Assembly: GCA_022508245.1 (NCBI GenBank)
Contig: JAFLVO010000003.1
Location: 62,001-126,000 of the forward strand
Source: Clostridiales bacterium
GTDB lineage: Bacteria > Bacillota > Clostridia > Christensenellales > Borkfalkiaceae
DNA length: 64,000 nt
Reading direction: 5' to 3'
The notes below the pieces were generated by a model, which did not search any database, was not told where the DNA came from, and saw only the letters and a program-made list of their open reading frames with translations. The position numbers were made by a program, and so were the translations under genes. The first letter of the stretch is position 1. Every line of letters begins with the position of its first letter. This document shows, piece after piece, positions 1 through 8,807 of this stretch.

Positions 1-21
1 TCCGTATTCTCTGTCGCCCAT
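1..21 (-). CDS. 5' end of a truncated minus-strand CDS (starts MGDREYG...), product unknown
   Basis: ATG on the minus strand at 21-19 followed by an open frame to the window edge, with a well-placed promoter upstream (61-89, minus strand). Only 7 codons are visible. Confidence 0.4.
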
Positions 22-60
22 GGTTGTAACCTCTGTTTACTCCGTAAATTCTTTTCCAAA

Positions 61-89
61 ATTTTACTACAAGACAAACGGTTTGTCAA
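61..89 (-). promoter_or_regulatory. Minus-strand sigma-A-like promoter (TTGACA-17-TAAAAT) with an embedded palindromic operator
   Basis: Minus strand reads TTGACA (89-84), 17 nt spacer, TAAAAT (66-61). Perfect inverted repeat gacaaac-g-gtttgtc at 73-87 lies between the two boxes. Confidence 0.6.
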
Positions 90-152
90 CAACAAAAGCG
101 CGCAAATGCGCATTTATAGCGCGATAAAGCGTCTTAATTCGGCGTGAGTGAT

Positions 153-181
153 TTTACACTTTTGTGGTGGTATGGTATACT
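153..181 (+). promoter_or_regulatory. sigma-A-like promoter TTTACA-17-TATACT
   Basis: TTTACA 153-158, 17 nt spacer, TATACT 176-181. Places the TSS near 188, so the ORF-track start at 148 is too far upstream. Confidence 0.55.
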
Positions 182-201
182 TAAAAGGTAATGGAGGGAG
201 T

Positions 202-810
202 ATGCTTTATTTTACTGCACCGTACGAGGACAGAGAAAAAGTCGCCGCTCTTGGTGCGAAGTGGGAATTTTCCAAGTGGCGCTGGTGCGTTGAGGAGAGA
301 AAAGATTACGCCAAATTTTCAAAATGGCTGGACGGTTCGCTCGTTTTTGACGAGCTGTTCATTTTAAGTGCGGAGGCGGTCTGTCACAATTGCGGGGCAA
401 AGACAAAAGTTGCCGCCCTCGCAGTTGGGGCGTATTCAGAAAACTTCGAGCCAAAAATATACGGAGAGGGCGAGCTGAATATTTTATACGGGTTTGAAAA
501 TGTTTCGGGCGGACTTTCAGAGTATCTGAAGGCAAACTTTTCTGTAAAAAAACGGTTTTATCAGCCGTACGGCTATAAGTATCTTGTAAACGGCTGCACA
601 AAATGCGACGAAATAATTTCCGACGACAGCCTGTTTTGCGAGGAGATCTCTCCGTTTTATATAAGTTCGGAGAAAAAAGCCGATAATCTTAAAATCACAA
701 AGGTGAGACTATGCGGCGACGGCGTGCTGAACGCAAGGGTAAGATTAGCTTTTGACAGAAAACTGTTTAAAAACCTGCCCTCGACAGGGGGAATCGATAT
801 TAAATTTTAA
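202..810 (+). CDS. DUF5710-like domain protein with CxxC pairs
   Basis: Start revised to the ATG at 202, preceded by GGAGGG. N-terminus 'LYFTAPYEDREKVAALGAKWEFSKWRWCV' resembles the DUF5710 pattern. Contains CHNC and CTKC motifs. Confidence 0.6.
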   Translation: MLYFTAPYEDREKVAALGAKWEFSKWRWCVEERKDYAKFSKWLDGSLVFDELFILSAEAVCHNCGAKTKVAALAVGAYSENFEPKIYGEGELNILYGFENVSGGLSEYLKANFSVKKRFYQPYGYKYLVNGCTKCDEIISDDSLFCEEISPFYISSEKKADNLKITKVRLCGDGVLNARVRLAFDRKLFKNLPSTGGIDIKF

Positions 811-939
811 CTTACTCGGCGGCTTTTGGACAGACGTTAAACTGCTCGCAGTTACCTTTTTAGGAAAGTAAAAAACAGTTTACAAACTGCGCGCAAGCTG
901 TTATAATAATAGTAAGAAACAATAAGGAGCGAGTAAATT

Positions 940-1503
940 ATGTGTACTGCTGACTGGATTGCCATAGGCGTTGTTGCAGGGTGTCTTCTGCTTGGCGCAC
1001 TCTTGGGCTTTGGTAAGCTTCTCTCCTTTTTAACCAATAAAATTTTCGGCAAAATTACGGCGCTGTTTGTCTGCTATACCTTCGGCGGCATGATTATAAA
1101 TATAGGCTTCGTGCAGGATTTTCTTGTCAAGATTGCCTCGCTTTGGTCTGGCGGAGATAATTTCTTCCTCGCATTTCTGACTAAAATCCACCTCGAAGTT
1201 ATAGTTTTCTATATAATTTTGTTTATTGCCGTATTCTTTATTTTAAAGCTGCTTGCGCTGCTTGCAAAAGCTATTCTCGAAATCAAGGTTTTGCCCCTTA
1301 AGATAATAAATAAAGTTGGCGGCGCGCTGCTTCTTACCGCAACGGGCGTGCTCATCGGGCTGTTTGTATTCCAGATTATTGCCTGGGTGGGCGGAGAAAC
1401 GGCGGTAAACCTTTTGGAAAGCTTAAACGGCAGCGTGTTCGGACTGGATAAGCTTTTCCTCAACAACCCGCTTTTGGGACTTGTAGACATTGTCAAAGGT
1501 TAA
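940..1503 (+). CDS. Integral membrane protein, possibly CvpA-like
   Basis: 187 aa with several hydrophobic segments and an 'AIGVVAGCLLLGALLGFGKLLSFL' start. Family assignment is tentative. Confidence 0.5.
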   Translation: MCTADWIAIGVVAGCLLLGALLGFGKLLSFLTNKIFGKITALFVCYTFGGMIINIGFVQDFLVKIASLWSGGDNFFLAFLTKIHLEVIVFYIILFIAVFFILKLLALLAKAILEIKVLPLKIINKVGGALLLTATGVLIGLFVFQIIAWVGGETAVNLLESLNGSVFGLDKLFLNNPLLGLVDIVKG

Positions 1504-1523
1504 AACTTATTATATAATTAAAG

Positions 1524-1556
1524 GCGCGCTCCAAAATCACACTTTTTGGAGCGCGC
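1524..1556. terminator. Strong GC-rich hairpin after the membrane protein gene
   Basis: gcgcgctccaaaa / ttttggagcgcgc, perfect 13-bp stem. No clear U-run on the 3' side. Confidence 0.5.
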
Positions 1557-1799
1557 ACTCAATTTGCGAACCCTTTCGGCTCACTGGAAGTGAATGCCCG
1601 TATTTTTATTATTGTTTGCTCTTAAAGTTTGCGGGCAGAGAAACACAGTTTCTCAAAATCACGAAAAATTGCTTACGCAGGATAGTAAGCAAATTTTGTA
1701 AACTTGAATTTTTTTATGCAGGAGGTAATTAGGAATTGTCTCCTGCATATATTTATATAAATGCATATATTGAAATCTGCGGGTACGGTGCGCGCATAA

Positions 1800-2138
1800 A
1801 TGGAAATAACCTTTTCGGAACTCAAACAAAGGGATGTAATAAATTTGATAGACGGCAAGCACATGGGCAAGGTGTGCGATATTTCGTTTACCTTTCCCAA
1901 GGGCGACGTGCTCGGCTTTACCGTTACGGGCTGCAAAGGGTTCAGATTTTCCAAGCAGGAAATTTTTCTGCCCATAAAGAGCGTTGTAAAGATAGGGCAG
2001 GACGCGGTTTTAGTCAAATTCGGAAAGGAAGAACCGCCTCCGCCGCCCAAAGAGCCGCCGCGCTGTCCCCCGCCGAACTGCCCGCCTTCGAATTGCCCTC
2101 CGCCTCAAAACAGACGAAATTACGACGAATACGAATAA
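1800..2138 (+). CDS. YlmC/YmxH family PRC-barrel-like sporulation protein with a Pro/Cys-rich C-terminal tail
   Basis: MEITFSELKQRDVINLIDGKHMGKVCDISF... resembles the YlmC/YmxH family. Tail reads EEPPPPPKEPPRCPPPNCPPSNCPPPQNRRNYDEYE. Confidence 0.75.
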   Translation: MEITFSELKQRDVINLIDGKHMGKVCDISFTFPKGDVLGFTVTGCKGFRFSKQEIFLPIKSVVKIGQDAVLVKFGKEEPPPPPKEPPRCPPPNCPPSNCPPPQNRRNYDEYE

Positions 2139-2139
2139 A

Positions 2140-2165
2140 AAGTCCCGCTACGGCGGGATTTTTCA
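2140..2165 (+). terminator. Rho-independent terminator
   Basis: tcccgc-tacg-gcggga hairpin followed by tttttc. Confidence 0.75.
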
Positions 2166-2216
2166 ATAATATGTTTAATTGGTTTAATTCCGCGCAAGTC
2201 GAACGTAAATTATAAT

Positions 2217-2507
2217 TTATTTTTCGTGATATATTATTTCCTTATTATGCTCTTGGGCATAACACACTTCTCTTGCAACGGATTCGCCGATATAACCGCC
2301 AATATTTACGACATATATTGCGTCGGACATATCAATTTTCTTGAAATGGGCTTGGGCTAATTTTTCTATTTCTTTTTCGCTTGGTTGAACCATTTTTCCC
2401 CCGACCGGTGTAAGAACACAATAACCTAATTTTACTTCAAGTTCCAACGCAATCTCTTGCATTTGCTTTGAAAATCTCATACTCCCACATAAAGTAACTA
2501 CTTTCAT
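2217..2507 (-). CDS. Nucleoside 2-deoxyribosyltransferase-like small protein
   Basis: MKVVTLCGSMRFSKQMQEIALELEVKLGYCVLTP...MSDAIYVVNIGGYIGESVAREVCYA resembles that superfamily. Confidence 0.55.
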   Translation of the reverse strand: MKVVTLCGSMRFSKQMQEIALELEVKLGYCVLTPVGGKMVQPSEKEIEKLAQAHFKKIDMSDAIYVVNIGGYIGESVAREVCYAQEHNKEIIYHEK

Positions 2508-2578
2508 ACACGTTTATATCTCTCCGCTAAATTACAGTTTATCGTATATTCATTTTACCATATAGCGGAAAGAAAATC

Positions 2579-2608
2579 AACGGCGGCAAGAATATTCTTG
2601 CCGCCGTT
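2579..2608. terminator. 30-nt perfect palindrome between two minus-strand genes
   Basis: aacggcggcaagaat|attcttgccgccgtt, just downstream of the minus-strand DUF4363 gene. Confidence 0.6.
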
Positions 2609-2626
2609 AAATAAATCGATATTAAT

Positions 2627-3004
2627 TTAAAATATATTCTCAAGCCTTATGCCGTAGGCGTCGGGCAGATTTTTGGTTATCTCCTTTAGCACCTCAATTT
2701 TGCCGAGCGCAAGCTCGTATTCGCCATTGTAGAGTAGCCCGCACGCCTCGGAAATCCAATAATCGACGTACGAAATGTCGTTGTGTGGCAAAAGTACCTG
2801 CAGTTTGCTCTTTTTATCGTTCCAAAGGGTCCGCACTGCCGTTCCGTCCTCGCGGGTTGCCGTTCTGTCCTCTATCTTGGAGTAGAGAGTGTCAAGCGCG
2901 CTTTCAAATTCGTTGAATTGGGTTTTTATATATATTTCCGAAAAAATGAACAGCCCTATGCAGAGTACAATTGCCGCAAGGGTGTATGAAATGGCCTTTA
3001 CCAT
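2627..3004 (-). CDS. DUF4363-like membrane-anchored protein
   Basis: 125 aa with an N-terminal TM helix, overlapping the downstream end of a DUF421 gene, a typical pairing. Confidence 0.6.
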   Translation of the reverse strand: MVKAISYTLAAIVLCIGLFIFSEIYIKTQFNEFESALDTLYSKIEDRTATREDGTAVRTLWNDKKSKLQVLLPHNDISYVDYWISEACGLLYNGEYELALGKIEVLKEITKNLPDAYGIRLENIF

Positions 3005-3672
3005 TGTCCGTTTACCTCAACGTTTAAAATTTTGTATTTTTCGCCCCGCTTTTGAAAGTAAACTCTGCCCTCGCCGTTTACGGTCATAACGACAACGTCT
3101 TTAAGTCGTGCGTTCTGCTCTTTCAAAAAAGAGGAAAGTCGCTCCTTATCAAACCCGCAGCGCTCAAGGTTTTGCGCGTTGGGCTTGCCTCCGTCTATGA
3201 GAGTCAAAGAGAGGGAGTAGGACGCCTTTTCAGGCTTTTCGAGCGCCGAAAAGGAGCCGTTTGCCTCGAAAAGACCGTAGTAAACGTCGTCGAGATTGAA
3301 ATACCCCGCCGAGCGCATGCTTTCTATCAGGTCGCTCACGTCAAGGTTGTTCTTCTTCAACTGAAATTCGTCTATCCCGTCTTTGTTAATAACTACCGAA
3401 GGTTTTCCGCATATGACCGTTTTGACGGGCTTGAACCACATATTTAAAAGCTGTACAATCTGGTGCAGTATAAAAATTGTGACTATTGCGATTATGCCGT
3501 AGAGAATTGGTATCGAGGTGTCCGCCATCGGAATACACGCAAGCTCTGCAATGAGTAGCGTTATTACAAACTCAAATGGCTGCATTTCGCCTATCTGGCT
3601 CTTGCCCATTAGCCTCATTAAAATGAGCAGCGCAATAAATATTATAGTCGTGCGGATAAATATCAGTGCCAT
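2998..3672 (-). CDS. DUF421 domain (YetF-like) membrane protein
   Basis: 'LILMRLMGKSQIGEMQPFEFVITLLIAELACIPMAD' is characteristic of DUF421. Confidence 0.8.
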   Translation of the reverse strand: MALIFIRTTIIFIALLILMRLMGKSQIGEMQPFEFVITLLIAELACIPMADTSIPILYGIIAIVTIFILHQIVQLLNMWFKPVKTVICGKPSVVINKDGIDEFQLKKNNLDVSDLIESMRSAGYFNLDDVYYGLFEANGSFSALEKPEKASYSLSLTLIDGGKPNAQNLERCGFDKERLSSFLKEQNARLKDVVVMTVNGEGRVYFQKRGEKYKILNVEVNGQW

Positions 3673-3706
3673 ACAATAAGTATTGTCAAAAAAATTTTCA
3701 ATATTC

Positions 3707-3735
3707 TTGATTATTATTTGTCTGTGTGTTATAAT
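3707..3735 (+). promoter_or_regulatory. Promoter of the folate operon, TTGATT-17-TATAAT
   Basis: TTGATT 3707-3712, 17 nt spacer, TATAAT 3730-3735, about 30 nt before the folC ATG. Confidence 0.6.
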
Positions 3736-3764
3736 TTAAAAAGTGTTTTCGACATAATTTTACT

Positions 3765-4982
3765 ATGATTAAAAATATAAATGAAATTACCGGAATTGCG
3801 GCAAATGGTATGGTATTCGGAACCGAGAGATGCCGCACGGTTTTGGACAGGCTTGGCTGTCCCGATTTAAAACTTGAAATAATTCATATTGCGGGCACCA
3901 ACGGCAAGGGCTCGGTTGCGGAGTATATGACGGGCATTTTAATCGCCGCGGGGAAGCGCACCGGAACCTTCACGTCCCCCCCGGTGTTCAGCTATAACGA
4001 ACAGTTCAGGATAGACGGAGAACCCCTCGACGATATAAAATTAAAGTCGTATATGGAGCAAACCGCTAAAGCTGCGGAGGGAACGGGGGCAACTCCCTTT
4101 GAGATAGAGACAGCCGCAGCGCTGTACGCTTTTTGTTGTGAAGGGTGCGAATTTGCAGTCGTTGAGTGCGGATTGGGCGGCACATATGACGCAACTAACG
4201 CAATTTTGCGCAAAAAACTTGCGCTCATTTCCACGGTCGCCTTGGAACACACCGAGCACCTTGGTAAAGATATAAAAAGCATCTGCGAGCGCAAATTTGG
4301 CATTGTTAAGGACTGCGAGGTCGTAGTAAGCGCGCTTCAGCCCGATGGGGCAAAGGAGTTTTTCAGGAGCAAAAACGCGGCATTTGCAGATGATGAAATT
4401 GCTGTTTTACAAAGCGGACTTGACGGAACGGACTTTAGCTACGGCGGGAAAAAGTACAAGCTTTCCTGCATCGGGGCTTTCGCTCAACCCTACAACGCCG
4501 CCCTTGCAATTGAGGGGGCAAGAAGGCTTGAAATTGCCGAAAGTGCCATATATACTGGGGTCAATTGGGCAAAACCGCGCGGAAGAATAGAGATAAGGAG
4601 GGTGCGTGGCAAGACCTACGTGCTCGACGGGGCGCACAACCCCGACAGCTTTAAGCCCCTTTCGACTTTTTTAAAAAACGGGACGATAGACAGTGACAGA
4701 GTTATTATTTTCGGCTGTCTTGCCGATAAAGATATAGACGGGAATTTAGCGCTGTTGCAGGGCTTGGCAAAATGCATAATTGCCGTTCAATGCAATAGCG
4801 ACAGAGCATTGCCGCTTGAAAAAGTACACGCAGCTTGCCGAAAATACTTTGCAAGCGTTCTCAAAGCGGACAGCGTTGAGGAAGCGTTGAATATGGCATA
4901 TAAAATTGCGAACACCGCCGTAGTGTGCGGTTCTTTCACACTCTTAAAGGAGGCAGACAAATGGATAAAGAGAGAGTTATAA
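3765..4982 (+). CDS. folC: Bifunctional folylpolyglutamate synthase/dihydrofolate synthase
   Basis: 'IIHIAGTNGKGSVAEYMTGIL', 'TFTSPPVF', 'VLDGAHNPDS' motifs. Confidence 0.9.
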   Translation: MIKNINEITGIAANGMVFGTERCRTVLDRLGCPDLKLEIIHIAGTNGKGSVAEYMTGILIAAGKRTGTFTSPPVFSYNEQFRIDGEPLDDIKLKSYMEQTAKAAEGTGATPFEIETAAALYAFCCEGCEFAVVECGLGGTYDATNAILRKKLALISTVALEHTEHLGKDIKSICERKFGIVKDCEVVVSALQPDGAKEFFRSKNAAFADDEIAVLQSGLDGTDFSYGGKKYKLSCIGAFAQPYNAALAIEGARRLEIAESAIYTGVNWAKPRGRIEIRRVRGKTYVLDGAHNPDSFKPLSTFLKNGTIDSDRVIIFGCLADKDIDGNLALLQGLAKCIIAVQCNSDRALPLEKVHAACRKYFASVLKADSVEEALNMAYKIANTAVVCGSFTLLKEADKWIKREL

Positions 4983-5509
4983 GAGCTATAGAGGAGCTTT
5001 TGGACGCACTCGGCGAGGACAGAACGCGCGAGGGCTTAAAGGATACCCCGCGCCGCGTTGCAGACGCGTATGAGGAGCTGCTTTCCGGCGAGGGCAAGAC
5101 GGCGGAGGAACACCTTTCAAAGACGTTTAACTCAGAGTGCGGCGACGCGGTAATCGAGAGGGATATCTGGTTTTCGTCCACTTGCGAGCACCATTTGATG
5201 CCATTTTTCGGCAAAATTGCAATAGCTTATATTCCCGACGGAAAGGTTGTGGGGCTTTCCAAGCTTGCAAGAACGGTAGAGGTCTTTGCAAAGCGTCTGC
5301 AGCTGCAGGAGAGGCTTACCGAGCAGATAGCCGAAGAAATTGTTTTGCGCCTCAAACCCAAGGGAGTAATGGTCGTCTGCGAGGCGGAACACACCTGCAT
5401 GACCTGCCGCGGAATAAAAAAAGCGGGCAGCAAAACGCTTACTTACTGCATTAAAGGAGAATTCCCCGATAAGCTTTCAGGCGAACTGTTGACGCTTTTG
5501 AGTAAATAG
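4961..5509 (+). CDS. folE: GTP cyclohydrolase I
   Basis: Start revised to the ATG at 4961 after an AAAGGAGG RBS. 'TCEHHLMPFFGKIAIAYIPDGKVVGLSKLAR' and 'EAEHTCMTCRGIKKAGS' motifs. Confidence 0.95.
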   Translation: MDKERVIRAIEELLDALGEDRTREGLKDTPRRVADAYEELLSGEGKTAEEHLSKTFNSECGDAVIERDIWFSSTCEHHLMPFFGKIAIAYIPDGKVVGLSKLARTVEVFAKRLQLQERLTEQIAEEIVLRLKPKGVMVVCEAEHTCMTCRGIKKAGSKTLTYCIKGEFPDKLSGELLTLLSK

Positions 5510-5516
5510 TTTAAAA

Positions 5517-6293
5517 ATGAAAATCGGAAGCCGCATTTTTGAAAATTACACCTATTTAATGGCAATAATAAATCTGACGCCCGACAGCTTTTGGGCGCAT
5601 AGCAGAAAGGGCGCGGACGACGTCCTTTTTGCTGTTGAAAGGGCGCAAAAGGAGGGTGCGGCGGTCATAGACATCGGTGCTCAGTCCACCCGCCCCGGCT
5701 ATAAAGAGATAAGCGCGCAGGAGGAGATTGCCCGCTTTGAAAAGCCTCTTGCGGCTATTAAAGATAGGTTTGATATTCCGGTTTCGGTGGATACATATTT
5801 TGACGAAAGCGCGAGGGCGGCGCTCGGGCTCGGCGCGGATATGATAAACGATATCTGGGGGCTTTCGCACGATGAGGATATGGCGAAAACAGTTGCAAAG
5901 TTTTCTGCCTCGGTATGTATAATGCACAACTCAAAAACACAGTTATCGGGGGATATATGGGGGGCAATTGAAAATTTTCTTGCGAAAAACGTCCAAAAAG
6001 CCATTGATTGCGGTATAGAAAAGGACAGAATTATTTTAGACGGCGGAATAGGCTTTGCAAAGACGAGAGAGCAAAATTTTGAGCTTTTAAACGGCTATGA
6101 AAAGCTTAAAAAGCTTGGCTATCCTCTCTTGCTCGGTGCGAGCAGAAAGTCTATGTTCGGCGGGAAAGCGGAGGGCAGACTTGCGCCAACGCTTGAAAGC
6201 ACCCGCCTTGCCGCAGAGAAAGGCGTGCTGTTTGTCCGCGTTCACGACATAAAAGAAAACGCGGAAATTATAAAAAGAACTTACGGCGGATAG
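5517..6293 (+). CDS. folP: Dihydropteroate synthase
   Basis: 'LMAIINLTPDSFW', 'VIDIGAQSTRPGY', 'VSVDTY' motifs. Confidence 0.93.
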   Translation: MKIGSRIFENYTYLMAIINLTPDSFWAHSRKGADDVLFAVERAQKEGAAVIDIGAQSTRPGYKEISAQEEIARFEKPLAAIKDRFDIPVSVDTYFDESARAALGLGADMINDIWGLSHDEDMAKTVAKFSASVCIMHNSKTQLSGDIWGAIENFLAKNVQKAIDCGIEKDRIILDGGIGFAKTREQNFELLNGYEKLKKLGYPLLLGASRKSMFGGKAEGRLAPTLESTRLAAEKGVLFVRVHDIKENAEIIKRTYGG

Positions 6294-6299
6294 ATTGTT

Positions 6300-7094
6300 A
6301 TGGATGTGATAAAAATACGCGGACTCGAAGTAAATGCCTGCCACGGCGTTTTTGACAGCGAAAAGATAAACAAACAGCCATTTATATTTGACGCGGATTT
6401 GGAGTTGGACTTCTTCGGCGCGGCAAAAGACGACGATTTAAATAAAACTGTGAACTATGCCGAGGTGTGCAATCTTATAGTAGAAATAGCCTCAAAAAAC
6501 ACCTTTTCGCTCATAGAAAAGCTTGCCTACGAGTGTGCCTTTGAAATTTTGGACAGCTTCCCCGTTCAAGGCGTCAAAATTACAGTGTGGAAGCCGAACG
6601 CGCCCGTGGAGCAAAAATTTTCGAACTTGGGCGTTGTCGTCAGCTGTCGCCGCGAAAGGGTGCTTTTATCCCTCGGTTCAAGCATGGAGGATAAAAAGGG
6701 CTACCTCGACTTTGCAATAAACCGATTAAATTCAACCCGTGGCATCAAGGTCAGAAAGGTGTCCTCGTATATCCAAACGCCACCCTACGGCGGTGTTGCG
6801 CAAAATTCTTTTTTAAACTGTGCGGCAGAAATCCAAACTTACCTCTCTCCCCGCGCCCTTTTAGAGGAAATTCACGCGATTGAAAGCGAGGGAAATAGAG
6901 TGCGCACAGTGCGCTGGGGGGACAGAACGCTCGATATCGATATAATATTCTTCGGCGATAAAATTATTTGCGATGACAATCTTATAATTCCTCACTCGGA
7001 CTACAAAAACCGCGACTTCGTTTTACAGCCTTTAAAGGAAATTGCCCCCGATTTTGTGTGTCCGCTGACAGGTAAAAGATTGCGTGAATTATAA
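6300..7094 (+). CDS. folBK: Fused dihydroneopterin aldolase / HPPK (FolB-FolK)
   Basis: N-terminal FolB 'IKIRGLEVNACHGVFDSEK', C-terminal FolK 'LSLGSSMEDKKGYLDFAI' and 'RWGDRTLDIDIIFFGD'. Confidence 0.92.
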   Translation: MDVIKIRGLEVNACHGVFDSEKINKQPFIFDADLELDFFGAAKDDDLNKTVNYAEVCNLIVEIASKNTFSLIEKLAYECAFEILDSFPVQGVKITVWKPNAPVEQKFSNLGVVVSCRRERVLLSLGSSMEDKKGYLDFAINRLNSTRGIKVRKVSSYIQTPPYGGVAQNSFLNCAAEIQTYLSPRALLEEIHAIESEGNRVRTVRWGDRTLDIDIIFFGDKIICDDNLIIPHSDYKNRDFVLQPLKEIAPDFVCPLTGKRLREL

Positions 7095-7222
7095 TTTTTT
7101 TTGTGCATTTTGTACAAAAATTTTTAAAAAATATGTACAAAAATAAAATAATATGGTATAATTAGTATAATCGATAATTTCGGCTAAAAACGCAACTTTC
7201 AATTGCCGTGGGAGGTAATTTT

Positions 7223-8737
7223 TTGGAAAAGATAGGCATTATTGATTTGGGCTCGAATTCTGCAAGGCTTGTGATCGTCAACCTGTTTGCCGACGGGTAT
7301 TTCATGGTCGTTGACGAATTGAAAGAGAGCGTAAGACTCGGTCAGGATATGGAGAGGGACGGCTTTTTGAAGCCCGCTCGCGTAGCCGAGACTATTAAAA
7401 CTTTGAAAATGTTCAGAAAACTGTGCGACGCAAGCGGCGTTACGCGCATTATTGCCGTTGCAACCGAAGCGGTCAGGCGCGCCAAGAATCAGCGAAGCTT
7501 CCTTGACGAAATTCAGGCAAATTGCGGAATTAAGATTCGCGTTTTAACTGCGGAGGAAGAGGCGATTTACGTCTATCGCGGCGTAATCAATTCAATGGAC
7601 ATACCCAAAGGTATCGTGCTTGAAATCGGCGGCGGTTCCACCAAAATAATATATTACAACCGCAGAAATATGTTAAACTACGTCACGTTGCCTTTCGGCG
7701 CCGTGACGCTTACGGGGCTGTTCTCTGGCGATGGGTTAAAGCCCGAGGAGCAGGCGGCAAAGGTAGAGGAGTTCTTTAACGAGCAGCTAAAACAGGTCGA
7801 GTGGCTCAAAGAGGTCGACCCCGACGTTCAGATGATAGGCGTGGGCGGCTCATTCAGAAATTTATTCAAAATAGCCAAGATGGTCAAAAAATACCCTCTT
7901 GACACCGTCCACAACTACAAGATGATGGTAGAGGACTTTATTCCCGTCTACGATATGATTAAAGTGCTCGATTTGGACAAAAAGAAGAAAATTAAGGGAC
8001 TTTCTGCCGAGCGCGCGGACATCTTGCCCGCGGCGCTTGCCGTTATAAAGTCGTTCGTAAGCTTTATGCAGGTTGATTCTTTTACGTTCTCGGGCTCTGG
8101 ACTTCGAGAGGGAATTATGTTCAATCAGGCACTTCCCATGACGCTCGAAAAACCCGTGTCAGACGTTTTGAATTACTCGCTTACAACCCTTGTTAAATAT
8201 TACGACTGCGACGAAAACCACGTAGAGCATGTAGTAAATTTGAGTATTCAGCTCTTCAAACAGCTCCGCGTTCTGCATAAATTCCCCAGACAATACCTTA
8301 AAATACTCAAGGTCGCGGCTATGCTTCACGACTGCGGCATGCGGATAAAGTACTACAATCATCAGCGCCACAGCTGGTATATGATTATGAATTCCACGCT
8401 GTACGGCGTAACGCATAGGGATATCGTCTTGGCTGCGTTCACGGCGTGCTGCCACAAGAAAGAGGACATAAATACCTACGATTGGGCGCGCTATAAGGAT
8501 ATAGTTTCCAACGAGGACTTGGAGGTCGTCAAAAAGCTCGGCGTAATGCTCAGAATAGCAGAGAGCCTTGACAGGGCAAATTCCGGCACTATAAAGGGCG
8601 TCAACTGTGATATTTTGGGAGATTCGGTAATAATGAAGACCGAAGTTGTGGGCGACGCTTCGCTGGAAATCCGTAACGCTATGAAGGCGGCAACGGAGTT
8701 CAGAAAGTTCTTCCATAAAAACCTTGAAATTTTGTAA
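7223..8737 (+). CDS. ppx: Ppx/GppA-family exopolyphosphatase with C-terminal HD-type domain
   Basis: 'IGIIDLGSNSARLVIV', 'EIGGGSTKIIYY' (ASKHA) and 'VAAMLHDCGMRIKYYNHQRHS' (HD). TTG start at 7223 preceded by GGGAGG. Confidence 0.85.
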   Translation: MEKIGIIDLGSNSARLVIVNLFADGYFMVVDELKESVRLGQDMERDGFLKPARVAETIKTLKMFRKLCDASGVTRIIAVATEAVRRAKNQRSFLDEIQANCGIKIRVLTAEEEAIYVYRGVINSMDIPKGIVLEIGGGSTKIIYYNRRNMLNYVTLPFGAVTLTGLFSGDGLKPEEQAAKVEEFFNEQLKQVEWLKEVDPDVQMIGVGGSFRNLFKIAKMVKKYPLDTVHNYKMMVEDFIPVYDMIKVLDLDKKKKIKGLSAERADILPAALAVIKSFVSFMQVDSFTFSGSGLREGIMFNQALPMTLEKPVSDVLNYSLTTLVKYYDCDENHVEHVVNLSIQLFKQLRVLHKFPRQYLKILKVAAMLHDCGMRIKYYNHQRHSWYMIMNSTLYGVTHRDIVLAAFTACCHKKEDINTYDWARYKDIVSNEDLEVVKKLGVMLRIAESLDRANSGTIKGVNCDILGDSVIMKTEVVGDASLEIRNAMKAATEFRKFFHKNLEIL

Positions 8738-8807
8738 TAATTTTAAAATGCCACTTCAAGGTGGTTAAAATGCCACCGCGGGAGTGGCATATTTACTAAT
8801 TGAAAAA

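Noticed and set aside
148-201. N-terminal extension of the DUF5710-like ORF (start at 148)
   Set aside because: The segment contains the promoter TTTACA-17-TATACT; the ATG at 202 has a good RBS.
1490-2215. + strand ORFs 1490-1732 and 1736-2215
   Set aside because: The first spans hairpin-rich intergenic DNA. The second overlaps the YmxH-like gene in another frame with no RBS in a sensible position and no domain.
7095-7200. AT-rich tgtacaaaaa direct repeats upstream of ppx
   Set aside because: Probably just promoter-region AT richness (TATAAT boxes present); spacing of the -35 candidates was ambiguous, so no specific call made.
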